Part shown: in pieces, positions 1 through 8,477 of the stretch | Position numbering within the stretch: the first letter of the stretch is position 1 | How the letters are laid out: the number at the start of each line of letters is the position of its first letter | NCBI GenBank assembly: GCA_015664885.1 | Contig: DQPL01000021.1 | Span: forward strand, 1-64,000 | From: Gemmatimonadota bacterium | GTDB lineage: Bacteria; Gemmatimonadota; Gemmatimonadetes; Longimicrobiales; Gaopeijiaceae | Length of the DNA: 64,000 nucleotides | Direction: 5' to 3' | Notes under the pieces: model-generated | The model's database searches: none | What the model was told of the DNA's origin: nothing | The model's input: only the letters and a program-made list of their open reading frames with translations | Program-made: the position numbers and the translations under genes

Positions 1-633
1 CACTCTCAGGATCTTGTGGCGGAAGGACGTGACATCGTATCCGGGCACGTCACCGCCCCGCTCCAGGGAGAGGTAGGTCTTCGCGACTTCGCTTCCGAAC
101 TCGGTGCCGACACTCCGCTCGATCACCTCGATGATCTCCTCAGAGCTGAGCGGCGGCCGGTGCGGCCGCTCTTACCGGAGCGCCGCAACGGTATCGGAGA
201 GCCGCAGGATCTGTGCGCCGAGCGGAATCGCCGATCCGTCCAGTCCGTCGGGGTACCCGATTCCGTCCCACCATTCGTGGTGGTGGTGGACCAGGGGAGC
301 CAAGACCTCGAGGTGCGGGATCTGCCTGATACGCTCCTCAGAGCGCGCTGGATGCAGGCCGACTCTTGCACACACGTCGGGAGGGAGCTCGGAAACCGGA
401 TTCTCCCAAGCATCCTCGGCCAAATCAACCATACCCATGTCCGCCAGAACCGCGGCAAAAAACAGCTGCGAGCACTCGGACTGGGACAGGCCCATCTCTC
501 GCCCGATCTCGGTCGAAAGCATGGCGACCATCGGACCGTGATCACGCAAATAGCCCTTCGCCGAGCCCATGACCTCCGTCAAAGCCTCGAGCAGGCCTGC
601 GTTAAACGTCCTACCAGCATGTCTTCCGGTCAT
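1..633 (-). pseudogene. HD-GYP domain protein interrupted by an in-frame stop, running off the window edge
   Basis: From the ATG at 633 the frame encodes an HD-GYP-type domain. The late signature HHEWWDGIGYPDGL followed by IPLGAQIL is clear. A TAA at 172-174 then stops translation after 153 residues. The same frame continues without another stop to base 1, giving 57 more codons that match the expected end of the domain (RPHRPPLSSEEIIEVIE, then VGTEF). The break is therefore a single nonsense codon with no frameshift. The HD motif itself is degraded: the usual LHDIG reads LADMG, so the metal-binding His is absent. HD-GYP proteins are normally cyclic-di-GMP phosphodiesterases, but this copy is probably inactive in any case. 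The 3' end lies outside the window. Family identification is confident; whether the stop is biological or a sequencing error is not known. Confidence 0.75.
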
Positions 634-701
634 TCGCGCGCGTTCCCAGGGGGGGCCACAAAATGCCGGACACTACAGATGCCACCGTGGCGATACTGGA
701 G

Positions 702-1520
702 CTATCGGCGCGAACGCATGGTATCCGGCTGAGCGTCTGCGCGCTCGCGATCACGCCGCTCCTGAATCGCCTGCTGGCGGGCGCTCCACGCCTCTTCCAC
801 GTCGTAGCGCGCACTTTGGCGCATGATCTCATCCCACTGCCACTGTCGTTGCGCGACCTCGTCGCGCTTGCCGACAGGCACTCCGAATAGGTGCGTCCCC
901 GGTAGAACGACATCGCCCAGATAGATCTTGCCGTCGGCGACGCCCCAGCGTTTGCCGTCACTGTCGGTGAAGGTCCAGTCGGTGAGCCGCGCCTCCGCCG
1001 TCTGCGCCGCCTCGAGCGAATCCACGAAATCCGCGATTCGGCCGCGCAGCGCGAGCTCCTCGCGCTGCTCCAGACTCAGGTCGGTGAGCCTGAGGTCGAT
1101 CGGTCGCCACAGGCGTTCGTCGGTCAGGCGCGGTCGCAGCAATTCGGCGCCGGTGAGCGGCGGCGGCGTGAACTCGAGGCCCGGCTCCGCTTCCAAGACC
1201 AACGGGTCGGGAGTCACGTCGGGGGACTCGACCGCTTCGATCTCGTTCGGGTCTTCCGGCCGCTCGCTATCCGACGCCAGTTCCGCCTCGATGAGGCGCA
1301 GCAACTCGAGCGCATCTGAGCTCACAGTGAAGTCAGGGGACGGTAGGTTGGGGTTGTCCCGTTCCAACGTGCCGTAGGCCGGGTACAAGCCGATGAACAG
1401 GAGGTGGAGCGCGACCGAGATGCCAAAGGACGTCCACACGACCCGGCGAGACCCGAGCCCAGACCGGTCCCGACCGGCGCCCCGACCGGCGCGATTCGTT
1501 TGACCTCCCTGAGCTTGCAT
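702..1520 (-). CDS. Unknown single-pass membrane protein
   Basis: A 272-residue protein that I do not recognise. It has a short basic N-terminus (GSRRVVW) followed by one hydrophobic segment at about residues 31-48 (including ALHLLFIGLYPAYG). An acidic, proline-rich stretch follows (about 55-125), then a soluble part with a DSDGKRWGVADGKIYLGD core, and a basic C-terminal tail. The N-in single anchor with a Pro-rich linker recalls TonB-like energy transducers, but no TonB C-terminal domain is visible. It lies 33 bases downstream of the aminotransferase and could be cotranscribed with it. Coding status is supported by length, domain-like composition and absence of a better frame. Confidence 0.6.
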   Translation of the reverse strand: MQAQGGQTNRAGRGAGRDRSGLGSRRVVWTSFGISVALHLLFIGLYPAYGTLERDNPNLPSPDFTVSSDALELLRLIEAELASDSERPEDPNEIEAVESPDVTPDPLVLEAEPGLEFTPPPLTGAELLRPRLTDERLWRPIDLRLTDLSLEQREELALRGRIADFVDSLEAAQTAEARLTDWTFTDSDGKRWGVADGKIYLGDVVLPGTHLFGVPVGKRDEVAQRQWQWDEIMRQSARYDVEEAWSARQQAIQERRDRERADAQPDTMRSRR

Positions 1521-1553
1521 TTGTCTTCCTAAACCGCCCTCTGAGCCCCGTTC

Positions 1554-2729
1554 CTAGCAGGCCGAATCTCGCTGGAGCCGACCGAGTCTCTGCGTCGCCT
1601 CCAACATGCGCTCTTCAGTGACCGTGAGCGCAATACGGAAGAATCCTTCGCCGCCGGCGCCCAATGCGCCCCCGGGCATGACGATCACTCCCTCCTGCTC
1701 GAGTGCCCTCGTCGAAAAAGCCTGCGAAGACTCGCCTCCTGGGACCGAAACCCACACATACATGGTTGCCTTGGGCAGCGCGGCATCGAACCCGGCCTCC
1801 GATAGACCCCGCACCGCCGCGTCCCGACGTCGCTTGAACGTGGCCACATTGCCCGGTACCCATTCTTCCCAGCTCTCCAGTGCGGCGACGCCCGCGGCCT
1901 GGACTCCCAAGAACTGGCCGGTATCCATGAAGGACTTCACTTTCGAAAGCGCCACAATGGTCTCGCGGTTTCCCGCCACCCACCCCAACCGCCACCCCGT
2001 CATGTTGTACGTCTTGGACAGCGAGTGGAATTCAACTGCGACGTCGCGGGCTCCGTCGAACTCGAGGATGCTGCGCGGCCGATACCCGTCGAACGCGATC
2101 TCCGAGTACGCGTTGTCGTGCAGGAGCACGGCTTCGCGCTCCGCGCAGAATCGGATCGACTGCTCGAAGTAATCGTCCGGCGCGGTCGCTGTGGTGGGGT
2201 TGTTGGGATAGTTGAGATACACGAGTCGCGTACGACTCGCGACCGACTCGGGCAGCTCGTCGAGCGGGATCAGGAAGTCGTTCTCCGGTCGCAACGCGAC
2301 CAGGTGGGGATCACCCCCCGCCAGCGTGACACCACCCAGATACGCCTGGTAGCCTGGATCCGGGATGATGGCGGCATCGCCTTCGTTCAGAAACGCAAAC
2401 GGAATGTGCGCAAGCCCGTCCTTGGATCCGATGAGCGGTAGCACCTCGGCCCACGGGTCCACCGTGACGCCAAATCTGCGCTGCATCCAGCTGGCGATCT
2501 GTTCACGGAACGCGGGCAGCCCCATCTGAAACGGATAGCGCGAGTGGGCGTTGTCGCCTGCGACCTCCCGCAGCCGCTCGATGACCGCCGGCGGCGGATC
2601 CAGGCTCGCGTCTCCCGCGCCCAGATCGATTACGTCGACACCTTCGGCTTCGAGTCTTCGCCGCGCCGCCTTCATCTCGGCCAACGGGAAGGCCGGGAGC
2701 GCCTCGAAGCGAGTGCTGCGTCGCGGCAT
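1554..2729 (-). CDS. PLP-dependent class I/II aminotransferase, LL-diaminopimelate aminotransferase-like
   Basis: A 391-residue fold-type I aminotransferase. The PLP lysine motif SLSKTYNMTGWRLGW, the NYPNNPTT segment and the IGSKDGLAH / PDPGYQAYLGG region are visible. The last two resemble DapL-type enzymes, which convert tetrahydrodipicolinate directly to LL-diaminopimelate. The start at 2729 is favoured because GAGGAG of the preceding gene's end (GAGGAGTAGGCATG) forms a Shine-Dalgarno at proper distance. The frame is open further upstream but only overlaps the FAH-family gene. It is coupled to that gene with a 2-base gap. LysA at 23.9 kb would complete the route to lysine. Exact substrate is inferred; another aminotransferase specificity is possible. 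Confidence 0.85.
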   Translation of the reverse strand: MPRRSTRFEALPAFPLAEMKAARRRLEAEGVDVIDLGAGDASLDPPPAVIERLREVAGDNAHSRYPFQMGLPAFREQIASWMQRRFGVTVDPWAEVLPLIGSKDGLAHIPFAFLNEGDAAIIPDPGYQAYLGGVTLAGGDPHLVALRPENDFLIPLDELPESVASRTRLVYLNYPNNPTTATAPDDYFEQSIRFCAEREAVLLHDNAYSEIAFDGYRPRSILEFDGARDVAVEFHSLSKTYNMTGWRLGWVAGNRETIVALSKVKSFMDTGQFLGVQAAGVAALESWEEWVPGNVATFKRRRDAAVRGLSEAGFDAALPKATMYVWVSVPGGESSQAFSTRALEQEGVIVMPGGALGAGGEGFFRIALTVTEERMLEATQRLGRLQRDSAC

Positions 2730-2731
2730 GC

Positions 2732-3352
2732 CTACTCCTCGCGCACGCGATTCGCGACCTCGCCGACGCCCGCGACGTCCACGACGACCTGGTCCCCGTC
2801 GGCGAGCGGTCCGATACCCGACGGCGTGCCCGTCGCGATGACGTCTCCGGGCTCGAGCGTCATGAAGCGCGTGATGTATTCGATTAGGACCGGGATGGGG
2901 AATACCATGTCCTGAACCGGAGCGTCCTGATGCACTTCGCCGTTGACGAGCGTCGTGACGCGCAGCTCCTCGAGGTCCACTTCCGCCAGCGGGGTCACCG
3001 AACCGATGGGGCAGAACGTGTCGAAGCCCTTGGACCGGCTCCACTGCCCGTCGGCGACCTGAAGCTCCCGCGCCGTGACGTCGTTCATGGGCGCCAGACC
3101 GGCGACGTGCTCCCAGGCAGCATCCGCGCTGACGTTGCGGGCGCTAGCGCCGATGACGACGCCTATCTCTCCCTCGAAGTCGACCCGCCCCGCCCAGGTC
3201 GGCTTGACGATGTCGTCCCCTGCGCGGACGATCGCGGACGGTGGCTTCAGGAAGATCAGCGGCTCACTCGGAACGTCGCCACCGAGCTCGGCTGCGTGCG
3301 CCGCGTAATTCTTGCCGACACAGACGATCTTGGACGGAAAAGGCAAGGCCAT
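2732..3352 (-). CDS. Fumarylacetoacetate hydrolase family protein
   Basis: A 206-residue protein of the FAH family, close to the small single-domain members (YcgM/FAHD1-like). These act as metal-dependent hydrolases or decarboxylases on acylpyruvates and oxaloacetate. Visible signatures are VGKNYAAHAAELG near the N-terminus, FLKPPSAI, the metal-ligand segment DFEGEIGVVIG and the C-terminal TGTPSGIGPL. Length is normal for the short form. It is the first gene of a two-gene run with the aminotransferase, and its leader carries four 13-bp repeats. The physiological substrate cannot be read from the sequence. Confidence 0.88.
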   Translation of the reverse strand: MALPFPSKIVCVGKNYAAHAAELGGDVPSEPLIFLKPPSAIVRAGDDIVKPTWAGRVDFEGEIGVVIGASARNVSADAAWEHVAGLAPMNDVTARELQVADGQWSRSKGFDTFCPIGSVTPLAEVDLEELRVTTLVNGEVHQDAPVQDMVFPIPVLIEYITRFMTLEPGDVIATGTPSGIGPLADGDQVVVDVAGVGEVANRVREE

Positions 3353-3364
3353 CCGGGTCTCCTT

Positions 3365-3416
3365 CGAGAATCGCTGGAGAGAAACGCTGAAGAGAAACGC
3401 TGAAGAGAAGCGCTGA
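3365..3416. repeat. Four tandem 13-bp repeats upstream of the FAH-family gene
   Basis: Units at 3378-3390 and 3391-3403 are identical (agagaaacgctga). The unit at 3404-3416 differs at one base. A more degenerate copy sits at 3365-3377 with three mismatches. The array lies just 5' of the FAH start at 3352, inside the leader. It could be slippage-generated, could bind a regulator, or may have no function. Confidence 0.75.
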
Positions 3417-3426
3417 CATACGACCC

Positions 3427-3465
3427 AAAAACACCAAAGGCCGCCCGAACCTAGGTCCGGCGGCC
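3427..3465 (-). terminator. Rho-independent terminator downstream of the small membrane protein gene
   Basis: On the minus strand GGCCGCC and GGCGGCC (outer arms 3459-3465 and 3439-3445) enclose a further near-palindrome (GGACCTAGGTTCG). TTT and TTTTT runs follow at 3436-3438 and 3427-3431. It ends the 3492-3692 gene and separates it from the FAH operon. Confidence 0.75.
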
Positions 3466-3491
3466 TCCAGAGTCACTTCCAAACGATGGCT

Positions 3492-3692
3492 TCAGGCATC
3501 GGTCGGCTGCGTATGAATCCAGGTGCCGATCAACGCGCCCAAGCCGGTGATGGCCAGCAGGCCTGCGATCACGGTCCACCAGAAGCCGAGGTCCGAATGT
3601 CCCGCGTCCCATCCAGCGCCGCCGTTGAGGAACGCCAAGAAGGCCATGCCCAGCCAGACCACACCCACGCCCATTCCGAAGATCCGTCTCAT
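3492..3692 (-). CDS. Small two-helix membrane protein of unknown function
   Basis: A 66-residue protein with two hydrophobic helices at about residues 7-24 (MGVGVVWLGMAFLAFLN) and 38-58 (WWTVIAGLLAITGLGALIG), joined by a short loop, with a polar C-terminus. No family is recognised. It has its own terminator downstream and a 97-base gap from the helicase gene upstream. Coding is supported by the clean hydrophobicity pattern and the terminator. The start ATG at 3692 is the only good candidate. Confidence 0.6.
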   Translation of the reverse strand: MRRIFGMGVGVVWLGMAFLAFLNGGAGWDAGHSDLGFWWTVIAGLLAITGLGALIGTWIHTQPTDA

Positions 3693-3789
3693 GCGCGCAA
3701 TTCTTGGTTGGAGTTCACGCTCGGCACAGGCCCGAGAGCACGGAATCTAGGCAGCATGGCTCGTGGTACCAAGAACGCCTGCTCATGGC

Positions 3790-6372
3790 TCAGCCACCCT
3801 CGTAGAACGCCTGCAGCCGTCGACGCACGTCGCTCCAGGCGCCCTTAATGAAAGGCGCGTCCGGTAGCGAATCCCGCAGGTAGCGTCCGTATCGCTTCGC
3901 CACGATGCGATCGTCCAGCAGCAGCACCGCTCCACGGTCGGAGCGCGATCGGATGAGCCGCCCAAAGCCTTGCTTCAGGCGCAGCGCGGCATGAGGAAGC
4001 ATGTATTGTTGGAAGGCGTCGCCACCGGCGCGCTCCACGGCTTCCATGCGAGCCGCCGTGATGGGCTCGGTCGGCACACGAAATGGCAATTTCTGAATGA
4101 CCAGGCCGCGCAGGGGGTCCCCCGGCACATCGACACCCTCCCAGAACGACGTCGTGCCCAGCAGGATGCCTCGTCCGTGCTCCACGAATCGCTGCAGGAG
4201 CCGGTGGCGGTCGTCCTCTCCTTGAACGAATAGCGGCCAGCGCTCGCAGGATGCATGGCCACGCAGCAGCTCGGCGACCTGTCGCAGCGCCGCGTGCGAC
4301 GTGAAGAGCACGAAGAGCCCGCCGTCGCTCATCTCTGCGAGGTCGCGAGTGACGTCCGCCGTCGCCGCCTGAAACGCCTGCGCGCCGCCCTCGGCAGCCG
4401 GTAAGTCCGTGGGCACACAGAGCACAGTCTGACTCTGGAAATCAAACGGCGACAACAAGATACGTTCTGTTATCTTAGGTGGATTATCGGCGAAATTGAG
4501 ATGTTGTGCGTCAAGCCCGAGGCGCGCGCGCAGGAAGTCGAAGCCTTTGCGCGTCGAGAGCGTCGCCGAGGTCAGCACCGTGGACTCGGCCTTCGTGAAA
4601 AGCGCATCCAGAAGCAGGCCTCCGAGATCGATCGGGGCCGCCGCCATCACGACGTTGGCCCGTTTGCCGAGTCCACGGGTCTCCAGCCAGCGCACGTAGG
4701 TATTGGCCTCCTCCGCCGGGGCGAGCACGAGGCGCAGTCCATGCGTAGAAGCCGCAAGACGCCGCTCCACGGAACGCAGGTCCAATACCCGCCCTTCCAG
4801 CGCCTCGGAAAGCTCTTCATCGAGCTCGATGCGTGCCCGCAGTTCGGCGACCTCCCGCTCGAGCGCACCCATCGCGGCCAGCGTCCCCGCCAGTCGCTCC
4901 CGAATATCGTCACGCTCCGCCGGCTCCCCGATGCCCGAGGGCCCGAGGCGGACGCTGCCCCCGCCAGGAGGTATGAACGACTCGATCGCGTCGACGAAGC
5001 CCTCTACCTCGGCGCGTGCGCGGGACATCGCGGGGCGAACACGGTTCTCGACCCTCTCTCGCAACTCCTGGCTCTTCGAAGATGCCGACAGGGCGTCGTG
5101 AAGCGCCGTCAGGATGCCCCTGCCCCGTCGGTCGAGCCTGGAGAACACTCGGTAGAGGCTACTGCGCGTGACCTCGACGCCCAGGTGGGAGGTAGCGGCG
5201 TCCTCAATGTTGTGAGCCTCGTCCAGGATCACCCTGTTGTACGCCGGAAGTACCGCGGACTGCGTGAAGTTCAAAGTGGCGTTGCGCACCGCCAGGTCGG
5301 TGAACAGGAGGTGGTGGTTCACGACCAGAAGCTCGGCTGACGCCGCCCGGCGGCGCGATTTCTGATAAAAGCATTGTTGGAAGTGCGGACACCGGCTGCG
5401 CAGACAAATGTCCGGATCGCTGCGTACCTCCTCCCAGGTCTCGGGCTCGGGCGTGAAAGGGAGGTCCGAGAGCGACCCATCGTCCGTGCTGTCGATCCAT
5501 TCGAGCAGCGACTTCATCTCGTTGGAGCGATCGTCGTCGAAGAGCGAGGTCTGCGCTTCGGCTGCGAGCAACGCCCTGCGGATCGACACGTAGTTGCCTC
5601 GACCCTTCACCAGTGCCCAGCGCACGTCGCCCGTCAAAGACTGCACCAGCGGCAGATCCTTGCCGGCGAGCTGTTCCTGCAGGTTGATGGTATTGGTCGA
5701 GAGCACCGTGCGCTCTCCGTTTTCCCTCGCCCAGCCCGCCGCAGGGAGCAGATAGGCCAGAGACTTGCCCGTGCCCGTGCCCGCTTCGACGATCGCGACA
5801 CCCCCCTCATTGAAGCAGTCGACCACGGTTCTCAGCATGTCCCGCTGCGCCGGGCGGTCCTCGTAGCCGTCGAAGCGCTGGGCGAGCGCCCCGCCCGGTG
5901 CGAGTACTGCGTCCAGCTCTTCGATGCGTAGCGGCACCCGGACTCGCGGCTGCGGCGGTTCGACCACCACGTACAATCGCTGCGCATCATTGTCGATGAT
6001 CGCGGTGCCCAGGCCCTGTTCGTAGAGCTGCGCCGCGACGCGGAAGTCCGCATCGGAGGGCTCGAGCACGCCCGAAGGGTGATTGTGCAGCATCACGTCG
6101 CCCTCGTCGGCGTCGCGAGCCGCCACCAGCACCGCTTCGAAGCTGCCACGGGCTACCGCGCGGGGCTCGTGTATCACTCGGTCTTCATCTACGCGCGCGA
6201 GAAAGCACACCTCTCGTCCACCCGCGCGTTCGATCTCCGCCTTCAAGCGCGCCGAGCTCTCGGCGGACAGCGTCAGCGGAGCGGGTGGGGTCTTGCCCGG
6301 TGCTTTGGCCGGCGGTGCCTCATCCGGTTCCAGCCCGTCTAGACCGACCAGGGCCTCCTTGGGGAGCCGCAT
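3790..6372 (-). CDS. DinG/XPD-like helicase with N-terminal JAB/RadC-like domain
   Basis: An 860-residue superfamily 2 helicase of the DinG/XPD group. Numbered from the ATG at 6372, an N-terminal domain carries a JAMM-type signature (HNHPSG at 96-101, then S and D at 106 and 109). RadC and JAB metallo-domains use the same motif. The helicase part follows: Walker A AGTGTGKS (198-205), NYVSIRR, DEAHNIED, and C-terminal motifs TSATLSTRKGF, GTTSFWEGVDVPGD and QGFGRLIR. Three cysteines of an Fe-S cluster region are present (CLRSRCPHFQQC), but the usual first cysteine (NYxC) is Ser. The frame is open upstream to a TTG at 6555, and GTG 6399 is an alternative start, so the N-terminus is uncertain. 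Expected role is 5'-3' unwinding of damaged or structured DNA. Confidence 0.88.
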   Translation of the reverse strand: MRLPKEALVGLDGLEPDEAPPAKAPGKTPPAPLTLSAESSARLKAEIERAGGREVCFLARVDEDRVIHEPRAVARGSFEAVLVAARDADEGDVMLHNHPSGVLEPSDADFRVAAQLYEQGLGTAIIDNDAQRLYVVVEPPQPRVRVPLRIEELDAVLAPGGALAQRFDGYEDRPAQRDMLRTVVDCFNEGGVAIVEAGTGTGKSLAYLLPAAGWARENGERTVLSTNTINLQEQLAGKDLPLVQSLTGDVRWALVKGRGNYVSIRRALLAAEAQTSLFDDDRSNEMKSLLEWIDSTDDGSLSDLPFTPEPETWEEVRSDPDICLRSRCPHFQQCFYQKSRRRAASAELLVVNHHLLFTDLAVRNATLNFTQSAVLPAYNRVILDEAHNIEDAATSHLGVEVTRSSLYRVFSRLDRRGRGILTALHDALSASSKSQELRERVENRVRPAMSRARAEVEGFVDAIESFIPPGGGSVRLGPSGIGEPAERDDIRERLAGTLAAMGALEREVAELRARIELDEELSEALEGRVLDLRSVERRLAASTHGLRLVLAPAEEANTYVRWLETRGLGKRANVVMAAAPIDLGGLLLDALFTKAESTVLTSATLSTRKGFDFLRARLGLDAQHLNFADNPPKITERILLSPFDFQSQTVLCVPTDLPAAEGGAQAFQAATADVTRDLAEMSDGGLFVLFTSHAALRQVAELLRGHASCERWPLFVQGEDDRHRLLQRFVEHGRGILLGTTSFWEGVDVPGDPLRGLVIQKLPFRVPTEPITAARMEAVERAGGDAFQQYMLPHAALRLKQGFGRLIRSRSDRGAVLLLDDRIVAKRYGRYLRDSLPDAPFIKGAWSDVRRRLQAFYEGG

Positions 6373-6548
6373 GGGGAAGCCTTCGGGCACGTCGGTCACG
6401 ATTTCTCGGGCTTCTCCCAGGGGACCATGAAGGTGCAGGGTCGCTCTGCCACGGAAGATACTAGCGCAACCTGCGTGCTCCGTGCTTGCGCACCGGTCGG
6501 GGCAGATAGGATGTTGGTCGCTCCCAATCCTTCGAGGCCGAGAAACTC

Positions 6549-7192
6549 TTGCCAACCGACGCTATCAGCCGCCTGAATGCTGCCTCGCAGGGCCGCTATC
6601 GCATCGAGGGGGAGCTGGGTGCAGGAGGCATGGCTACGGTCTACCTGGCTGAGGATCTGAAGCACGAGCGAAAGGTCGCGTTGAAGGTGCAGCCGCGGTG
6701 GGCGCAGAGCGCTTCCTGGCCGAGATCAAGACAACGGCCAACCTCCAACATCTACATATCCTTCCGCTCTTCTATTCGGGCGAGGCGGACGGCTTCCTCT
6801 TCTATGTGATGCCCCGCGTGGAGGGCCTGACTCTGCGGCAGCGGCTCGACCGCGAGTCGACCGAAGCCTTCCACGTCTTGGCTATTCTGCTCAAGCATGC
6901 CCTCGAAGAAGAGCGGGGCAAGATGACCGAGCTCCTGACCGATGATTTCGTGAAGACCGCTCGTCGCGATCCGCAGTTCTCGTACTTCGTGGGTTCGATC
7001 TTCGTCCTAGCGGGGATGAACGAGCAGGCCATGGACTGGATCGAGAACGCGCTGGACCGCGGATTCTTCAACTATCCCTTCGTCGCGCAGCAGGATCCTC
7101 TGCTCAACAACCTCCGGGACACACCACAGTTCAACGAGCTTCTCGCCCCTATGAAGACTCAATGGCAGGCGTTCGTGGCCGCTACGTCTTGA
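6549..7192 (+). pseudogene. Decayed Ser/Thr protein kinase (frameshift plus large internal deletion)
   Basis: The first frame, starting at TTG 6549, has a protein-kinase N-lobe: GAGGMATVYLAEDLKHE and the lysine motif VALKV. At about 6690 the frame shifts. The kinase sequence resumes in another frame as GAERFLAEIKTTANLQH, HILPL and FYVMPRVEG. After LRQRLDRES (about 6860) the rest of the kinase domain is missing. There is no HRDxK catalytic loop, no DFG and no transmembrane segment. The text jumps to a C-terminal piece typical of kinase-attached TPR tails (AMDWIENALDRGFFNYPF, then DPLLNNLRDTPQFNELL). Two lesions thus destroyed the gene. Its 3' end overlaps the convergent secreted-protein gene by 11 bases. 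Confidence 0.85.
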
Positions 7193-8477
7193 GCTTCTTC
7201 TTCTTGGCCGCCGGAAAAAGTACGTTGTTCAGAATCAGGCGGTAGCCGGCCGAATTCGGATGCAGCGACAGGTCGGTCTGGGGATCGCCGATCTGGTGCT
7301 CGGGGTCTTCAGGATCGTGCCCACCGAAGTAGGTCCAGGTGCCCTCGCCCAGGTTGCCGTGCACGTACTTGGCCCAGCCCCGTTCCTGTGCGAGCACGAT
7401 CGTGCCGGACTGAAGCCGATCTTCACGGAACGAGGTGGTCAGCCCGTAGAAGTCCGGTAGCACGGACTGGTGGTTCTGCGTCAGCATCGACGGCACCGGG
7501 TCGAACTTGGCGGAGAAGTCGAAGAGCGTGTACACGCCGAGCTCCTTCCTCCACTGCGTATTCACTTGATGCGCGTCGATGTCGGAGAAGGAATTCACCG
7601 CGGGCGCCAGCTGAACCTGTGCGCCCTCGAACGCGAGCGTGCGGCTCCAGTCGAGCTTGCTGGAAGCGTTCGGGTCCGGTGGCGTACCGTCCGAATATGC
7701 CGCAGCGATATCGACCGAGCCCGCCGCGAGCGCGAGCTCGAGCGTCTCGGTAGCCGAGCACATCGCGAACAGGAACCCTCCGTTTTCGACGTAGTCGCGG
7801 ATCTTGAGCGCGATGTTCTTCTTGAGCTCGGGCACGTCCGCGAAGCCGCCGGCCCTCGCGACTTCCTGATTGCGCGCGACCTCTTCCTGCAACCAGGGCG
7901 CTCCCGCATAGGTGAGGTAGAACTTCGAGTACTGCCCGGTGAAGTCCTCGTGGTGCAGGTGGATCCACTCGTAGTCGTTCAGGTCCTGCTCGAGTACCTC
8001 GTAGTCCCAGATCGTCTCGTACTCGATGCCGGCGTAGTCGAGCACCATCGTGACGGCGTCGTCCCAGGGCGTCGAGTTGGGCGGCGTGTAGATCGCGACC
8101 TTGGGGGCGCGCTCGAGCGGCACGGCCTCCATGTTGGAGTCTGCGATCGTCGCGCGAATACGCGCCTCACCCGGCGCGTCAATTGGGACGATGGTAACGC
8201 CGCGCAGTGCCGCCTCTCTGCGTATGTCCGCGCGGTCAGGAAGTAAGAAGGAGCCGCCTCGGTAATTGAGCAGCCACTCCGACTTCTCTTCTTGCTCCAG
8301 CGTCCAGTAGGTCAGGCCGTAGGCGCGCAGATGGTTCCTCTGGTCGCGGTCCATGGGGACGAGCAGCCACTGCGCCGACGCCGGTGCAGCCGCGAAGAGC
8401 CCTGAGAGTACAAGCGCGGTCGTGAGGTAGCCCACCGCGTGCCGGCTGGAGGACCCGTGGCGGGCGTGACGCTTCAT
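7182..8477 (-). CDS. Secreted protein of unknown function with a ThuA/amidotransferase-like segment
   Basis: A 431-residue protein with a classical signal peptide (hydrophobic run YLTTALVLSGLFAAAP, cleavage after ASA near residue 35), so it is exported to the periplasm. The mature part contains KVAIYTPP, a PWDDAVTMVLDYAGIEYE segment and IRDYVENGGFLFAMCSATETL. This pattern of alternating strands and helices resembles the Rossmann-like fold of ThuA and class I amidotransferase relatives. No complete catalytic triad can be assigned. GGFL also occurs in the DUF4159 protein at the other end of this cluster. It overlaps the TPR gene by 4 bases, so it is translationally coupled to an envelope operon. 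The function is unknown. Confidence 0.7.
   Translation of the reverse strand: MKRHARHGSSSRHAVGYLTTALVLSGLFAAAPASAQWLLVPMDRDQRNHLRAYGLTYWTLEQEEKSEWLLNYRGGSFLLPDRADIRREAALRGVTIVPIDAPGEARIRATIADSNMEAVPLERAPKVAIYTPPNSTPWDDAVTMVLDYAGIEYETIWDYEVLEQDLNDYEWIHLHHEDFTGQYSKFYLTYAGAPWLQEEVARNQEVARAGGFADVPELKKNIALKIRDYVENGGFLFAMCSATETLELALAAGSVDIAAAYSDGTPPDPNASSKLDWSRTLAFEGAQVQLAPAVNSFSDIDAHQVNTQWRKELGVYTLFDFSAKFDPVPSMLTQNHQSVLPDFYGLTTSFREDRLQSGTIVLAQERGWAKYVHGNLGEGTWTYFGGHDPEDPEHQIGDPQTDLSLHPNSAGYRLILNNVLFPAAKKKKLKT

Noticed and set aside
3264-3482. A 72-codon frame spanning the 13-bp repeats
   Set aside because: No conserved features, and the terminator and repeats lie inside it.
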